Assembly: GCF_002929305.1 (NCBI RefSeq)
Contig: NZ_PJIO01000001.1
Span: 434,001 to 498,000, forward strand
From: Arthrobacter sp. GMC3
GTDB taxonomy: Bacteria > Actinomycetota > Actinomycetes > Actinomycetales > Micrococcaceae
DNA: 64,000 nt
Reading direction: 5' to 3'
A model generated the notes under the pieces. That model worked only from the letters and a program-made list of their open reading frames with translations, was not told the DNA's origin and ran no database searches. The translations under genes were made by a program, and so were the position numbers. Shown piece by piece: positions 17,401 through 25,479 of this stretch. How positions within the stretch are numbered: position 1 is the stretch's first letter; each line of letters begins with the position of its first letter.

Positions 17401-17808
17401 GGCCTGACGGGGAACGCGGCGGGCGCTCGCTTGCCGAAGTCCTCTACTGGACGCCGGTTGCCACTGTCCGGGCCCGGAACTGATGTGGTTGACGGGATTC
17501 TTGGCGTCGGACGTGACGGCATTCCTACCTCATGGGTAGACAAGGGTGAGTGGATCATCAACGGTCGCTCATCCGAGAAGTACGACCGCGAGCTTGCTGC
17601 CATCAATGCTGGGACGTTCCCTCAAGGTGGGCTGAACATGTCATTTGCTGCGCCGATTCGCATGCCCAGCGGTTCCTCTGGAATTGACTCAGCGGCGCTA
17701 GACAGGTTGACGGAGGCAGTTCATGCGGCTCGGTCCATCAATTTCAATGCACCAGATACTTCGCGAGGGTCATTCATGGGATTTGTGCGCGAAATGGAGG
17801 GAGTCTAG
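14488..17808 (+). CDS. Tape measure protein
   Basis: A 1106-residue protein, the longest prophage ORF, with TTGGAGG before ATG 14488. The N-terminus is Ala-rich and helical. The tape measure domain lies at about residues 85-270 (EQTARISYKTILGSAE..FAKTSPFPRQAF..QQLLSFGM). Several long hydrophobic stretches at about 345-560 could reach the membrane during DNA injection, and the C-terminal third is charged and helical. It sets tail length. No lytic peptidase domain is visible. Its stop overlaps the next GTG by one base. Confidence 0.93.
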   Translation: MSASERTLSVRLDLLIGDYKNKAGQAAQATTQIGDAGEKAGSRAAAALGATTKAVGAVTAAALVGGAALLKNAMQTGVAYNQLEQTARISYKTILGSAEAAAQMMEQVAAFAKTSPFPRQAFIQGTQQLLSFGMQAEKVIPTLSAIQDAVAASGGGSQDINEIVSVLAKVTSTGKITAVTLNELGLRGIDAAKLIGDGMGKTASQIRSSVTKGTLDAGEAIDVLVAQMSKSFAGAAAGVKDTWVGSTDRIKGAWRDISSIIAEPFVHKAGGGLALDWANSLADALRAAEAKTGPLVAVMMDRLKPAFDQVLPAIHRMKDGINSFDVSKVDGQLDALAQNGPVLGAITAAIIAMGTQIPILQKLGLAVNPLAAGMVALIALSPELRSAFGDFAAALAPLLPIAQQTGQALISTATAILVTLAPALRDLLLAVAPVIVQFGQGLGTAAVSVIRALVPVAQVVADVASAVSKLPTPVLAAALAFAAVVALRGPLSAMLSTTGAAFSGLNATMATSRAVAAETGGAISVMSVTSAMAGTSIAALGTAMKVAFMSNPIGMVIAGIGLALGGLAMYQSEAASKTEGHKAAVQSLTEALKASNGAMDDSVQKILAQQLADEKGKHTKLDMITLSKQLGLSQGEMTKAILEGGAAFDVMRAKIKGIAEANRTAGYGGSGYYTDVGKAALDALDGIDKFSGATNEAVEGQKNLNWETKGSKSAIESETAALEANISKKQEAAGATLSQAQAELRYAETKKRSMEQITQAADMWNVETQSLNVNTDEQKKNASALLETATSARQVIDAQQKNNVSGTALRKTVDGLRSDFIAQAEAAGIGTVEAGKLADAYGLIPKEVVSDVKLQSEAAMTQLNDLHKAIQATPDKTVTIDEPASPAIVKGLELLGYKVEHLPNGQIKVTETGAVETGDKIDGVASKKRLAEIIAQAQTETAENWLNNLARPRYTSITVDERISTGKGGAGGLTGNAAGARLPKSSTGRRLPLSGPGTDVVDGILGVGRDGIPTSWVDKGEWIINGRSSEKYDRELAAINAGTFPQGGLNMSFAAPIRMPSGSSGIDSAALDRLTEAVHAARSINFNAPDTSRGSFMGFVREMEGV

Positions 17809-18662
17809 TGCAGGTAGTTGAAGGGCGGGGCGCGGCGCTGAATGGGCTTGACCTGTTGGGCGTGGATGAGTCGGGTGTTACGTGGCGCGTCGAGAACTTG
17901 GATGACCTACTTTCCCCATCAGGGTCCACAGGAGAAGTTATTCAAAACGCCTTTGGCGACGGCGGATGGGCTGGTCAGGCATATCGCGAGCCCCGCCCCA
18001 TCCGCCTTCTAGGTTGGATCTCAGGAGACTCGCGGGACGTAGCCCTGGCGGCTGCCACGCTGCTTGCGTCGAAGTTGCCATACAAGTCTTTTGAGCGACT
18101 ATCGATGTCTGACCTCGGGGAAGTTAGCCACTTGTTGGTCAGGGTTGCCGGGAAGCCGTTCATTAAGGAGCTTAGTTCCACATACTTCACGTTCGACATC
18201 CAGCTAATCGCCCCGGATCCGCGCAAGCTTGGCGGCGACGGCTCTACCCCGTATCAGTTCTCGGCAACAGCATTTCTGCCTTCCACGTCGGGCGGCCTGC
18301 AACTGCCCGTTACGGCCCCGTTCAGTATTGGCGCGACGGTGGTCAATGGCTCGGTGACTGTGACCGCTACGGGTGATGCGCCGCCGCCTGTGATGGTGCG
18401 AATCAATGGCCCGATTGTGGGTCCGGTGATTCGTGACCGTGACGGCAACAGTATGCCGCTGGACATCAGTCTGGACGTCGGCCAGTGGTTGGACGTCGAT
18501 TTTGACGCGCACACGATCAAGCTCAACTCCACTGTCAGCCGTCGCAATGCGCTGCGTGGCCGGTGGATCACTGCCAGCGCTGGCATGGTCCTATCTCTCG
18601 ACGCGGACGTGTACAACCCACTCGCAAACATGACGGTCTTCTGGACCGACGCAAGTTACTAA
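17808..18662 (+). CDS. Distal tail protein (Dit-like)
   Basis: A 284-residue protein starting at GTG 17808, overlapping the tape measure stop. Gene order directly after the tape measure and the two-part layout fit distal tail proteins: an N-terminal part with ENLDDLLSPSGSTGE and REPRPIRLLGWISGD, then a galectin-like beta domain from about residue 155. They form the hub ring joining tail tube to tip. Confidence 0.75.
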   Translation: MQVVEGRGAALNGLDLLGVDESGVTWRVENLDDLLSPSGSTGEVIQNAFGDGGWAGQAYREPRPIRLLGWISGDSRDVALAAATLLASKLPYKSFERLSMSDLGEVSHLLVRVAGKPFIKELSSTYFTFDIQLIAPDPRKLGGDGSTPYQFSATAFLPSTSGGLQLPVTAPFSIGATVVNGSVTVTATGDAPPPVMVRINGPIVGPVIRDRDGNSMPLDISLDVGQWLDVDFDAHTIKLNSTVSRRNALRGRWITASAGMVLSLDADVYNPLANMTVFWTDASY

Positions 18663-18672
18663 GGAGGCCTCT

Positions 18673-19602
18673 GTGGCTGTACCAGTTCAGACTCTTGACC
18701 CTACGTGGATCAATCAGAACCCCTATGACTCCGAGGAGTTGCGCCGCAATCAGGGTTTCATGCTGGCGGGCGGTGCGACCGCTGGAACGTCGCGGACAGG
18801 CGTGCTGAATCCTCGCGATTTGGTGGTGACGCTCGCTGGTAGCAATGTGATGGTTGGCCCGGGCGGTGCCGTGATTGGTTCATCGAAGGGCGCTTACCTG
18901 TGTGGCGTGGCAGCGGCTACGAACATTGGTGCGTTCACGCCGGCGGACGCAACGAACCCTCGCCGTGACCGGATCGTGCTGGAAATTCTGGATCCGGACA
19001 ATGGCGGCGGTGCTGGGCGTAAGGCTCAGTTGCGGATCATTGACGGGGCCCCGAATGCGTTGGCTGCTAGTGGTGGAGGCTATCCTGCCGAGCCTGTCTT
19101 GGCGATCACTCTGGGTTCTTTGGATGTCCCCAAGGTGGGTGGCGGATCCCCGGTCATCACAGCCCGTCCACCGGTCACTGCTGCGTCCGGCGCGCCGATC
19201 ATGGTGCGTGACGCTACGGAGATGAACGGCCTTCCGAAGTGGGTTGGCGCCCAGTGCATTCGTCTCGATCTTTCCGGTGAGATGTTCGCCTGCGATGGGA
19301 ACACGTGGGCGATTGTTCCACGGTTGAACATCCAGATCGGGCAGGGCAGCAATGTCCCGATTCTCAAGTCCCTTGAAGTGAAGGTAACCCTAGATGGTTC
19401 ATCGGTTGGCTACATCACCTTCCCGGAAGCATTCCCTAACCGGCTAGTCTCCACGTCACTGATGCGTATGCACGACACTGGGCAGCCAATCTATTTCAAC
19501 ATGGTTGCTGACGGCACATCCCGGGCAGGCATCAGGTTCGTGGCCAACGGCGTCCCTGCCGGCTCCACCTTGTACATCCAGTACCAGTGCTTGGGGTTCT
19601 AG
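18673..19602 (+). CDS. Minor tail / tail-tip protein
   Basis: A 309-residue protein with GTG start at 18673 and AAGGAGG upstream. It is beta-rich with Gly/Pro-rich links (DPTWINQNPYDSEELRRNQGF at the N-terminus; a C-terminal beta domain ending in LYIQYQCLGF). Proteins of this type lie between Dit and Gp37-like proteins in actinophage tips. The exact role is not established. It overlaps the next start by one base. Confidence 0.6.
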   Translation: MAVPVQTLDPTWINQNPYDSEELRRNQGFMLAGGATAGTSRTGVLNPRDLVVTLAGSNVMVGPGGAVIGSSKGAYLCGVAAATNIGAFTPADATNPRRDRIVLEILDPDNGGGAGRKAQLRIIDGAPNALAASGGGYPAEPVLAITLGSLDVPKVGGGSPVITARPPVTAASGAPIMVRDATEMNGLPKWVGAQCIRLDLSGEMFACDGNTWAIVPRLNIQIGQGSNVPILKSLEVKVTLDGSSVGYITFPEAFPNRLVSTSLMRMHDTGQPIYFNMVADGTSRAGIRFVANGVPAGSTLYIQYQCLGF

Positions 19603-20717
19603 TGGACAGGCCAACGTATCGCTTCATTATTTGCGAGCTAGTCTCTGGCCGGGTGCTGGATGAGCTGCCCATGGTGATCACGTCGGATCTGACAAGGTAT
19701 CTGAAAATGTACGGGGAAGGGTCTTTGGCCCTTCCTCTTTTTAATGTGCGCGGACGGCTGGTTTCGGACACGTGGGAGCAAGCAATCCTGCCCGGCCGGT
19801 CCCTGGTTCTGGTGGTGGATGATCGGGACAACATTGTGTGGTCCGGTGCCCCTCAGCGGCGCGGGCGTCAGGGAACTGGCAAGGACGCCTCGCTGATCAA
19901 GTTCCCTTTCCGGACAGTGGAGGCGTACTTTATTCGCCGCTATGTGCCGACACTGAACTTTCAGGGCAAGGACCAGGCTCGCATTTTTCAGGCCCTTATG
20001 GAATCCACGACCGAAGGCGGTATTGGTCTTGACTATGACTGCCCTGACACTGGTGTGCTGCGGGATCGTCCATACAACGACGATGAGAACTTCCGGGTGT
20101 ATGACCGGGTGAATCAGTTGGCCGCGGTACTGGATGGTTTCGACTGGACCATTGATGTGGTCTGGGGCGATGACGCGCACACGTGGGTACGAAAGATCGC
20201 CCGCACCGGCTACCCGCATCTAGGTAACCGCAGCCAGAATCCGGCCCATACTTTCGAGACCGGGCAGAACGTCATTGACTTTGATTCGCAAGAGTCTTGG
20301 GATGAGGGTGACGCAGCAACACATGTGCGGGCCATTGGTGATGGTGAAGGCGAGTCCAAAGTCATGTCGGATCCGATCATCGACACGGTACGGGAAGCTG
20401 CTGGCTGGCCGCGCACCGAAGAACGCAAGTCCTTCTCCGGCGTGACCGTTCAGACCACCATTGATGCCCATGCCCAAGCCCTTGCTACGTACCTTTTTGG
20501 CGGGCAAGACGTCCTTGAACTGACAGCCCGCAACCCGACAGGCCGCGAGGACTTCACCCGCCTGGGGGAAATCACTTTGGGCAACACTGCCCGCGCAATT
20601 ATCAACACTCCACAGCTCAAGCGTGACGTCGTCTGGCCGGTCGTTGGTTGGTCGCTAACCACGGAGACGGGCATTTACAAGCCTGTACTGGCAAAGATCG
20701 GAGTACCCGATGGGTAG
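19602..20717 (+). CDS. Minor tail protein (siphovirus Gp37-like)
   Basis: A 371-residue protein. GTG 19602 is chosen because it overlaps the previous stop (TAGTG); an earlier in-frame start at 19587 would overlap more. The pattern (YRFIICELVSGRVLDELP, TRYLKMYGEGSLALPL, then RGLQ-type mixed alpha/beta domain and an EFDVG-like end) suggests the tail-hub family named after ReqiPepy6 Gp37. It would form the baseplate hub that follows Dit. Its 3' end overlaps the fibre gene by eight bases. Confidence 0.65.
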   Translation: MDRPTYRFIICELVSGRVLDELPMVITSDLTRYLKMYGEGSLALPLFNVRGRLVSDTWEQAILPGRSLVLVVDDRDNIVWSGAPQRRGRQGTGKDASLIKFPFRTVEAYFIRRYVPTLNFQGKDQARIFQALMESTTEGGIGLDYDCPDTGVLRDRPYNDDENFRVYDRVNQLAAVLDGFDWTIDVVWGDDAHTWVRKIARTGYPHLGNRSQNPAHTFETGQNVIDFDSQESWDEGDAATHVRAIGDGEGESKVMSDPIIDTVREAAGWPRTEERKSFSGVTVQTTIDAHAQALATYLFGGQDVLELTARNPTGREDFTRLGEITLGNTARAIINTPQLKRDVVWPVVGWSLTTETGIYKPVLAKIGVPDG

Positions 20718-22263
20718 CAATTCACTGACGCCCCGCTCTTTCGATCTACGACAAGCCGCACGGGCAAGGGAAGAAGAAGAACGACGCAGGGAACAAGCGA
20801 CATCGGCCCGAAACACCAGCAGCACAACTGTTGGCGCAGGCGGCCGCCTGGATATTGACGGCGGCGACATCACCGTAATGAACGGCGGGTCCGGTGTCGT
20901 CAAGGATGGCGGCATCTGGCGCATTGAAGACGGCGGCGGACAGGAGATGACCGGCAACGGCGAAATGGTCATCGTCGGTCAAGGCCTTGACCCGTTCCTT
21001 GGAACGCCGGTCGCGTCGCGGATGAAGTTCGGCAACCGGATCGCGCACCACACCTACACTGGTGCGGACTTTCTACAGCCGGGCATCTACATGGAAGGCG
21101 CTACACCAAAAAGCATCTTGGAAACTGCCCGCCTTACGGGGACTATCCAGGGTGACGGGCTAATCAGCCGAAGCGGGCGGCGACAGAGCGAAGGTCAGCC
21201 AACTGCAATCAAAGAGCAGTCATCGTCCGCCATGTCCCCATGGTCCGCCGCGCTGAGAACGGTCCGCTACGACGCCACCATAAACTCTGACGGCGAAGAT
21301 GGGCTCATAGGGCTCAAGCGCAACGTCGGGGTCAGCACCAACCCTGATGCGGTGATAGCTACCTACCAGAGCCGTGAAACCGACCATGACATCACCTTGT
21401 CTCTTTCAGACGGCTCGAATTCCAACGGGGTCAGCAAGTCCGGCGCGGTACTGTCCTTCAACTCTCGGGTTGTGGATCCATCGAGTAGCTGGGTCTGCCT
21501 GGACAAGGGCGGGCTACTGGACTTCGGCGCGAAGATCGGCGCCAAGGCTGTAGCCATTGACTCGAAGGTTGCGGGCAAGCTGCAACTAACAGCGACCGAT
21601 GGCGTGGACATCGCCGGGGCGTTCACCGTCAACGGGGCTCCGGTCGGTGGCGCGGTGAAGTCGGTCAACACGAAGACCGGCGATGTGGTGCTTGGCAAGG
21701 CTGATGTTGGACTCGGCAACGTGGACAACACCAGCGACGCAAACAAGCCGGTCAGTACGCCGACAGCAACCGCACTGGCGGGCAAAGCTGCTACCGTCCA
21801 CACGCACACCATCGCCCAAGTGACCGGGCTGCAGGACGCCCTCGACAGCAAAGTGTCTACCGGGGTTCGTCATGCAGAATTCACCGCCACCGGCCCTCTC
21901 CCAAGCAGCGACGCAATGGCGCCAATCGGAGTCACCCTCACCCCGGATGTTGGACAAACCACCGGCAACGACTTCGCCACCATCGGCGCCGCATCCCAGG
22001 TAAACCTCACCCCGGGGGTCTACACAATCTTTTTCATGGGCGACGCAGGCGCATCCATGGGCACATTCCCGATGGCTGGACTAGTCAACGTTGCCACGGG
22101 GGTCTCGTACATCCAATCGCCCTACCCTTCCGGTGAGTGGAGGGCCAGCGCACAACGGACCATCTACCTGCCATCTGGTGGGGCAGTCCGCTTTGAAATC
22201 AGGCAAAACTCTGGCGCGGTAAGAACTTTCGCCCACCGCGTAGTCATCGACAAATGGAAATAG
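20710..22263 (+). CDS. Tail fibre / receptor-binding protein
   Basis: A 517-residue protein. The N-terminus is a charged helix (RQAARAREEEERRREQ) followed by Gly-rich repeats. At about residues 315-375 it has the fibre linker VNTKTGDVVLGKADVGLGNV, DNTSDANKPVS and an H-T-H-x-I-A-Q-V-T-G-L element found in many tail fibres. The last 130 residues form a beta-rich globular domain resembling C1q/TNF-type tips. It probably trimerises and binds the host surface. Confidence 0.8.
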   Translation: MGSNSLTPRSFDLRQAARAREEEERRREQATSARNTSSTTVGAGGRLDIDGGDITVMNGGSGVVKDGGIWRIEDGGGQEMTGNGEMVIVGQGLDPFLGTPVASRMKFGNRIAHHTYTGADFLQPGIYMEGATPKSILETARLTGTIQGDGLISRSGRRQSEGQPTAIKEQSSSAMSPWSAALRTVRYDATINSDGEDGLIGLKRNVGVSTNPDAVIATYQSRETDHDITLSLSDGSNSNGVSKSGAVLSFNSRVVDPSSSWVCLDKGGLLDFGAKIGAKAVAIDSKVAGKLQLTATDGVDIAGAFTVNGAPVGGAVKSVNTKTGDVVLGKADVGLGNVDNTSDANKPVSTPTATALAGKAATVHTHTIAQVTGLQDALDSKVSTGVRHAEFTATGPLPSSDAMAPIGVTLTPDVGQTTGNDFATIGAASQVNLTPGVYTIFFMGDAGASMGTFPMAGLVNVATGVSYIQSPYPSGEWRASAQRTIYLPSGGAVRFEIRQNSGAVRTFAHRVVIDKWK

Positions 22264-22272
22264 GAGGCCACC

Positions 22273-22458
22273 ATGGCCCAAGCAAATGTTGGCATTCAAC
22301 TCCCTGGCCGCCGCGTAGACCTCAACGGTGAAATCCCTGACGAGATCGCATATGCCATCGTCCAACAAATCACCGCCCTACTCATCGCCACACCACCCGC
22401 GACACCAGCCCCTGACGTACCTGCCGTCGAGTCAACACCGGAGCCGCCCAATGCCTGA
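22273..22458 (+). CDS. Small fibre/lysis-junction protein
   Basis: A 61-residue protein with TAGGAGGCCACC before ATG 22273. It has a short beta part (ANVGIQLPGRRVDLNGEIPDEIA), a helix and a Pro/Ala-rich tail. It overlaps the next ATG (22451). Small proteins of this kind are common between fibre and lysis genes. Function unknown. Confidence 0.6.
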   Translation: MAQANVGIQLPGRRVDLNGEIPDEIAYAIVQQITALLIATPPATPAPDVPAVESTPEPPNA

Positions 22459-22879
22459 ATGGATCACAAACCTGATAGCTACGGACCGTCTCCTGACTGT
22501 CGGATTCATCCTGTTTATTCTCTGGCTTTTCGGGAGGTCAGCCCTGAAATCGTGGCCGTTCGTCAGCAAGCTAGTCACCCTTGTGAACGCCTTGGTGGGC
22601 GATGGGCCGGGTACGGGGATCGTAGACCGCATGGCCTCGCTTGAGGAGACGAACGTGACCCTGAAAGAGCATGTGGCTACGATCCACCACGAGACCACAC
22701 CGAACCATGGCGGGTCCATCAAAGACGCCGTGGCACGAATCGAAAACGGCCTCGACACGGAACGCACCACGCTCTCCGACCACATTAGGGAGACCGAGCC
22801 GCTCATGCCGATGCTCACCGACATGCACCGAAAATACATTGGCGATAATCCGCACCAAGCCACCCCAACGGGTGGCTGA
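22451..22879 (+). CDS. Membrane protein of the lysis region (DUF2746-like)
   Basis: A 142-residue protein starting at ATG 22451 (overlap with the previous stop). It has one N-terminal transmembrane segment (LLTVGFILFILWLFG) followed by a long helical, probably coiled-coil part with ETTPNHGGSIKDAVARIE. Similar single-TM proteins accompany lysis genes of actinophages. It could be a holin partner, but no holin activity can be claimed from sequence. Confidence 0.6.
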   Translation: MPEWITNLIATDRLLTVGFILFILWLFGRSALKSWPFVSKLVTLVNALVGDGPGTGIVDRMASLEETNVTLKEHVATIHHETTPNHGGSIKDAVARIENGLDTERTTLSDHIRETEPLMPMLTDMHRKYIGDNPHQATPTGG

Positions 22880-22897
22880 CTCATTTAAGGAGGCATC

Positions 22898-23671
22898 ATG
22901 GTCAACTACATTTGGCCGGTCCCGGAAGGTACCGGCATAAGTCAGGCCTTCGGGGCCGACCCGGGCGGCTTCAATCCTGCCGGAGGGCACACCGGAACTG
23001 ACTTTTTTACCGTCATGAACACACCGATCCGGGCCATAGCTGCCGGGGCAGTGTTGCATGCTGGCTGGCTTGACGGCGCGTACTGGGACAACCCTTGGCT
23101 GTTGGAACCATCCTTCGCTGGCATCGTCGTCGTAATTGACCACGGCCCGGTCATCAGCATCTACGCCCACCTCAACCGCACCGACCTGATCTCCGGCGAC
23201 CGGGTTACGCAGGGCGAGGTGATCGGGCTGTCAGGCAACACCCGCGACAAAGTCAACACGTTCGGCCCACACCTGCACTTCGAAACACTTCCAGACCGCT
23301 GGACCGTCAACAATGGCACCTTTGGTCGCGTAGACCCGGCCCGGTACTGCGCCGGGTACTGGAACGGGATCACCGGCCAAGCCACCAACATCACACCAAT
23401 AACACCATCCGAGGAGGATGACATGGCATCACCGGAAGAAATTGCCCAGGCGGTTTGGTCCCACCCAATCACACTCAAGGACGGTACAAAGGGTCGCGCC
23501 ATTGACCACTTCGTGAACCTCTGCAGCGACATGAAGCAGGTGCCCAAGCTCGGGACCGTGTTCAAGTCCTTCGACGGCAAGACGGAGGCCCGCTTCATGG
23601 ACATCATGGCAAACCTCGGCCCGGACGTCCGCGCCATCAAGACCGTCACGGACCAGCAGGTGGGCAAGTGA
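22898..23671 (+). CDS. Endolysin, M23 peptidase type
   Basis: A 257-residue protein with AAGGAGG before ATG 22898. The M23 (lysostaphin-like) domain spans about residues 1-150, with GGHTGTDF (first zinc His and Asp) and HLHFE (HxH motif) and the usual YAHL segment. The C-terminal 80 residues (SPEEIAQAVWSHPITLKDG..) form a separate small domain seen in actinophage endolysins, perhaps wall-binding. It cleaves peptidoglycan cross-bridges at lysis. No signal peptide, so export should depend on a holin. Confidence 0.88.
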   Translation: MVNYIWPVPEGTGISQAFGADPGGFNPAGGHTGTDFFTVMNTPIRAIAAGAVLHAGWLDGAYWDNPWLLEPSFAGIVVVIDHGPVISIYAHLNRTDLISGDRVTQGEVIGLSGNTRDKVNTFGPHLHFETLPDRWTVNNGTFGRVDPARYCAGYWNGITGQATNITPITPSEEDDMASPEEIAQAVWSHPITLKDGTKGRAIDHFVNLCSDMKQVPKLGTVFKSFDGKTEARFMDIMANLGPDVRAIKTVTDQQVGK

Positions 23672-24015
23672 CCGGCCGGCGTGTGGCATCGGTGGACCAC
23701 GCGGACGCGTGGCAGAGAGCCCTCCGAACCTTATGGCAGGGCTTCGGAACCGACGCGCTCATTGCCATCGGTGCGGGGCTAGTCCTTCTGCTGGACGGCG
23801 GTGACGTGACCTCACCCCTGTTCTGGGCCGCGGTCGGGGTGCTCATCATCAAGTCCATCCTTGTGGCTCTGGCCAGCTACTTGCAGCGGCTCCGCAAAGC
23901 ACCCAACCCCTTACCGGAGCCACCCTTGCCAGAGCCCGACCCGCCGCTCACTAGCGACTACCGCGAAGCTGTGAGCCGGGACCGCCAATCCATCTACGGC
24001 GACGACGGCAAGTAG
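23668..24015 (+). CDS. Holin
   Basis: A 115-residue protein with GTG start at 23668, overlapping the endolysin stop (GTGA). It has two transmembrane segments (about residues 29-44 and 51-70: ALIAIGAGLVLLL and FWAAVGVLIIKSILVAL) and a short Pro-rich, charged cytoplasmic tail. This topology next to the endolysin supports a class II holin. It ends the late operon before a very strong terminator. Confidence 0.8.
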   Translation: MTGRRVASVDHADAWQRALRTLWQGFGTDALIAIGAGLVLLLDGGDVTSPLFWAAVGVLIIKSILVALASYLQRLRKAPNPLPEPPLPEPDPPLTSDYREAVSRDRQSIYGDDGK

Positions 24016-24024
24016 CACCCACTA

Positions 24025-24060
24025 AGAAGCGCCCCCACCTTCATAGGTGGGGGCGCTTCT
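24025..24060 (+). terminator. Strong terminator at the end of the late operon
   Basis: A perfect 15-bp stem (24025-24039 with 24046-24060) and a 6-base loop separate the rightward late genes from the leftward accessory cassette. The T-run is short (CTTCT, then GGTGTTT), so it may work in both directions. Confidence 0.75.
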
Positions 24061-24071
24061 GGTGTTTAACG

Positions 24072-24257
24072 CTATTTGCCGAAGACATCCTTCGCGGCGT
24101 CCTTGACGTGCTCGCCGGCCTGCTTTGCTTTCGCCGCGGCCTGATCTCCGACGCCCTCGGCTTGAAGCTTTTCGTTGTTGGTTGCATCTCCCAGGGTTTC
24201 CTTCGCCTTACCGGCTACTTCCTGAGCTTTGTTGCTGATCTTATCTCCGAGACCCAT
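24072..24257 (-). CDS. CsbD-like stress protein in the prophage
   Basis: A 61-residue, highly charged, Ala/Lys-rich protein with the CsbD pattern (GDKISNKAQEVAGKAKETLGD..KLQAEGVGDQ..AKAKQAGEHVKDA). The ATG at 24257 has GGAGGAC directly upstream; longer readings are not supported. CsbD-like proteins are general-stress proteins of unclear action. Its place next to the holin and on the opposite strand marks it as a moron. Two CGTTCAG repeats 11 bases apart lie in its upstream region. Confidence 0.8.
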   Translation of the reverse strand: MGLGDKISNKAQEVAGKAKETLGDATNNEKLQAEGVGDQAAAKAKQAGEHVKDAAKDVFGK

Positions 24258-24313
24258 AAGGTCCTCCTTCAATTCGAATCCAACTAGTACGCTTTCAACC
24301 CTAGGAAAGAAAT

Positions 24314-24331
24314 CTGAACGTTTCCTGAACG
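24314..24331 (-). promoter_or_regulatory. 11-bp-spaced direct repeat upstream of the CsbD-like gene
   Basis: On the minus strand CGTTCAG occurs twice, 11 bases apart (24314-24320 and 24325-24331), about 57-74 bases before the CsbD-like start. Direct repeats at one helical turn are typical of response-regulator sites (PHO-box-like GTTCA units), but the regulator is not identified. Confidence 0.3.
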
Positions 24332-24358
24332 GTTGGCGCTTGGCCTGCGTATGATCCC

Positions 24359-24625
24359 TTAGTTGCCTGCGACGACAGCCATGGCCGCCATGAGTGCCCT
24401 GGTCACTTCGGCCTCTTTCACAACATGACCGTAGAAGCTGTCGCAGTTCATGCACGTGTAGTCAATATCCCAAGACCCCTCGCCCTCAAGGCGATACCAA
24501 CGGGCCCGCTCAATGATCACGTACTCGTCGCTGTCACATACCCCGCACCAGATCAAATTGGCGATCGATCCCTGCGCGATGGCTGGGGCATGGTCATTTA
24601 CCTTTGAAGAATCGTGCTCAGACAT
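24359..24625 (-). CDS. Zinc-ribbon protein, paralogue 1
   Basis: An 88-residue protein with CGVC at about residue 27 and CMNC at about 58, which would form a four-Cys zinc ribbon, followed by the conserved string DSFYGHVV and an Ala-rich helix. Between the Cys pairs lie IERARW and GSWDIDYTC. A second copy with the same layout is at 25641-25931. Start ATG 24625 has GAGAGGG upstream. The family is not recognised; zinc ribbons of this size often bind nucleic acid or partner proteins. Confidence 0.75.
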   Translation of the reverse strand: MSEHDSSKVNDHAPAIAQGSIANLIWCGVCDSDEYVIIERARWYRLEGEGSWDIDYTCMNCDSFYGHVVKEAEVTRALMAAMAVVAGN

Positions 24626-24744
24626 TCAAGGTCACCCTCTCACAACAGATGCATGGAACCTGCAATGGAATTGGTGGCATCATTTTAGACACGCGAAATC
24701 GGCGCAGTCTAGAGTTCCGGGGCAGAGATTTTGGGCCAGCGCCG

Positions 24745-24963
24745 TTAACGCTCCGGCCGCACCGACACGAGCCGCATCCCCTTAGGAACCGTCCGCTGTA
24801 GCTGTGCGAAACCCGCCGTGTAGTCCGCGCAATCGACAGTCGTTTCCTCGACGGCGCCTGTCTCGATGGTTTCCAGGATGGCTTTGATGATCATGGGAAA
24901 AGCGTAGACCGAGGCTCTGACACTCATTTGCTGCCGCAGCGCCAGGACATTGTTGGGCCCCAT
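24745..24963 (-). CDS. Small hypothetical prophage protein
   Basis: A 72-residue reading with ATG at 24963 and a weak CAGG upstream; internal ATGs at residues 13 and 24 are possible. The C-terminal part (ETIETGAVEETTVDCADYTAG then PKGMRLVSVRPER) looks protein-like with codon use like its neighbours. The family is unknown. It is part of the leftward accessory cassette. Confidence 0.45.
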   Translation of the reverse strand: MGPNNVLALRQQMSVRASVYAFPMIIKAILETIETGAVEETTVDCADYTAGFAQLQRTVPKGMRLVSVRPER

Positions 24964-25027
24964 TTACCTGAGGATAAACGGAGCCCATACCTACGGTCTA
25001 CGCCTTCCGAGGAGCTTCCACAAGCCC

Positions 25028-25348
25028 CTACGCCGCAACAGCATCCATGGACCTCTCCGACCATGACACGCGATCCAGTCCAAGCACCAGTTCGAAAGTC
25101 ACCAATGGCGTGCGTGGGTTGTGTCCGATCCTGGCTTGCACCCGCCACACCTCCATATCCATCAGGGTCATCTCACCCTTAGGCATGCGCGTTGCCGTGG
25201 TCCACCAGTCGGTGCGCTCGTACCAGCGCACAGGCTCAGGTGCCACATGCCACGTCCTGCCGCCACGGATGAACGATGCGGGGGCGCCTGCCGCCGTGGT
25301 TACCTCGATACTCTCCATGGCAAGGACTGTAGGTGGAGGGGCTGACAT
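25028..25348 (-). CDS. DUF6504-like protein
   Basis: A 106-residue protein. The pattern GAPASFIRGGRTWHVAPEP, then VRWYERTDWW and a later MEVWRVQARIG..FELVLG resembles the small DUF6504 domain, which in actinobacteria usually follows Y-family DNA polymerase or ImuB-like proteins. As a free-standing protein in a prophage its role is unknown; a link to DNA damage tolerance is only suggested by the family's usual neighbours. It lies between the two zinc-ribbon paralogues, on the same strand. Confidence 0.55.
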   Translation of the reverse strand: MSAPPPTVLAMESIEVTTAAGAPASFIRGGRTWHVAPEPVRWYERTDWWTTATRMPKGEMTLMDMEVWRVQARIGHNPRTPLVTFELVLGLDRVSWSERSMDAVAA

Positions 25349-25479
25349 TCAATGGCAGCACGAAGCCACGCCCTCTGTGACCGCAGATGGTGGGTTGGCT
25401 CGTGGTTGCCGACTTTCATTCTTACCCATTGATCTAGGCCGTCACGGGTCGTAGAATCTTGATCGTTGGCCCGTGGAGC

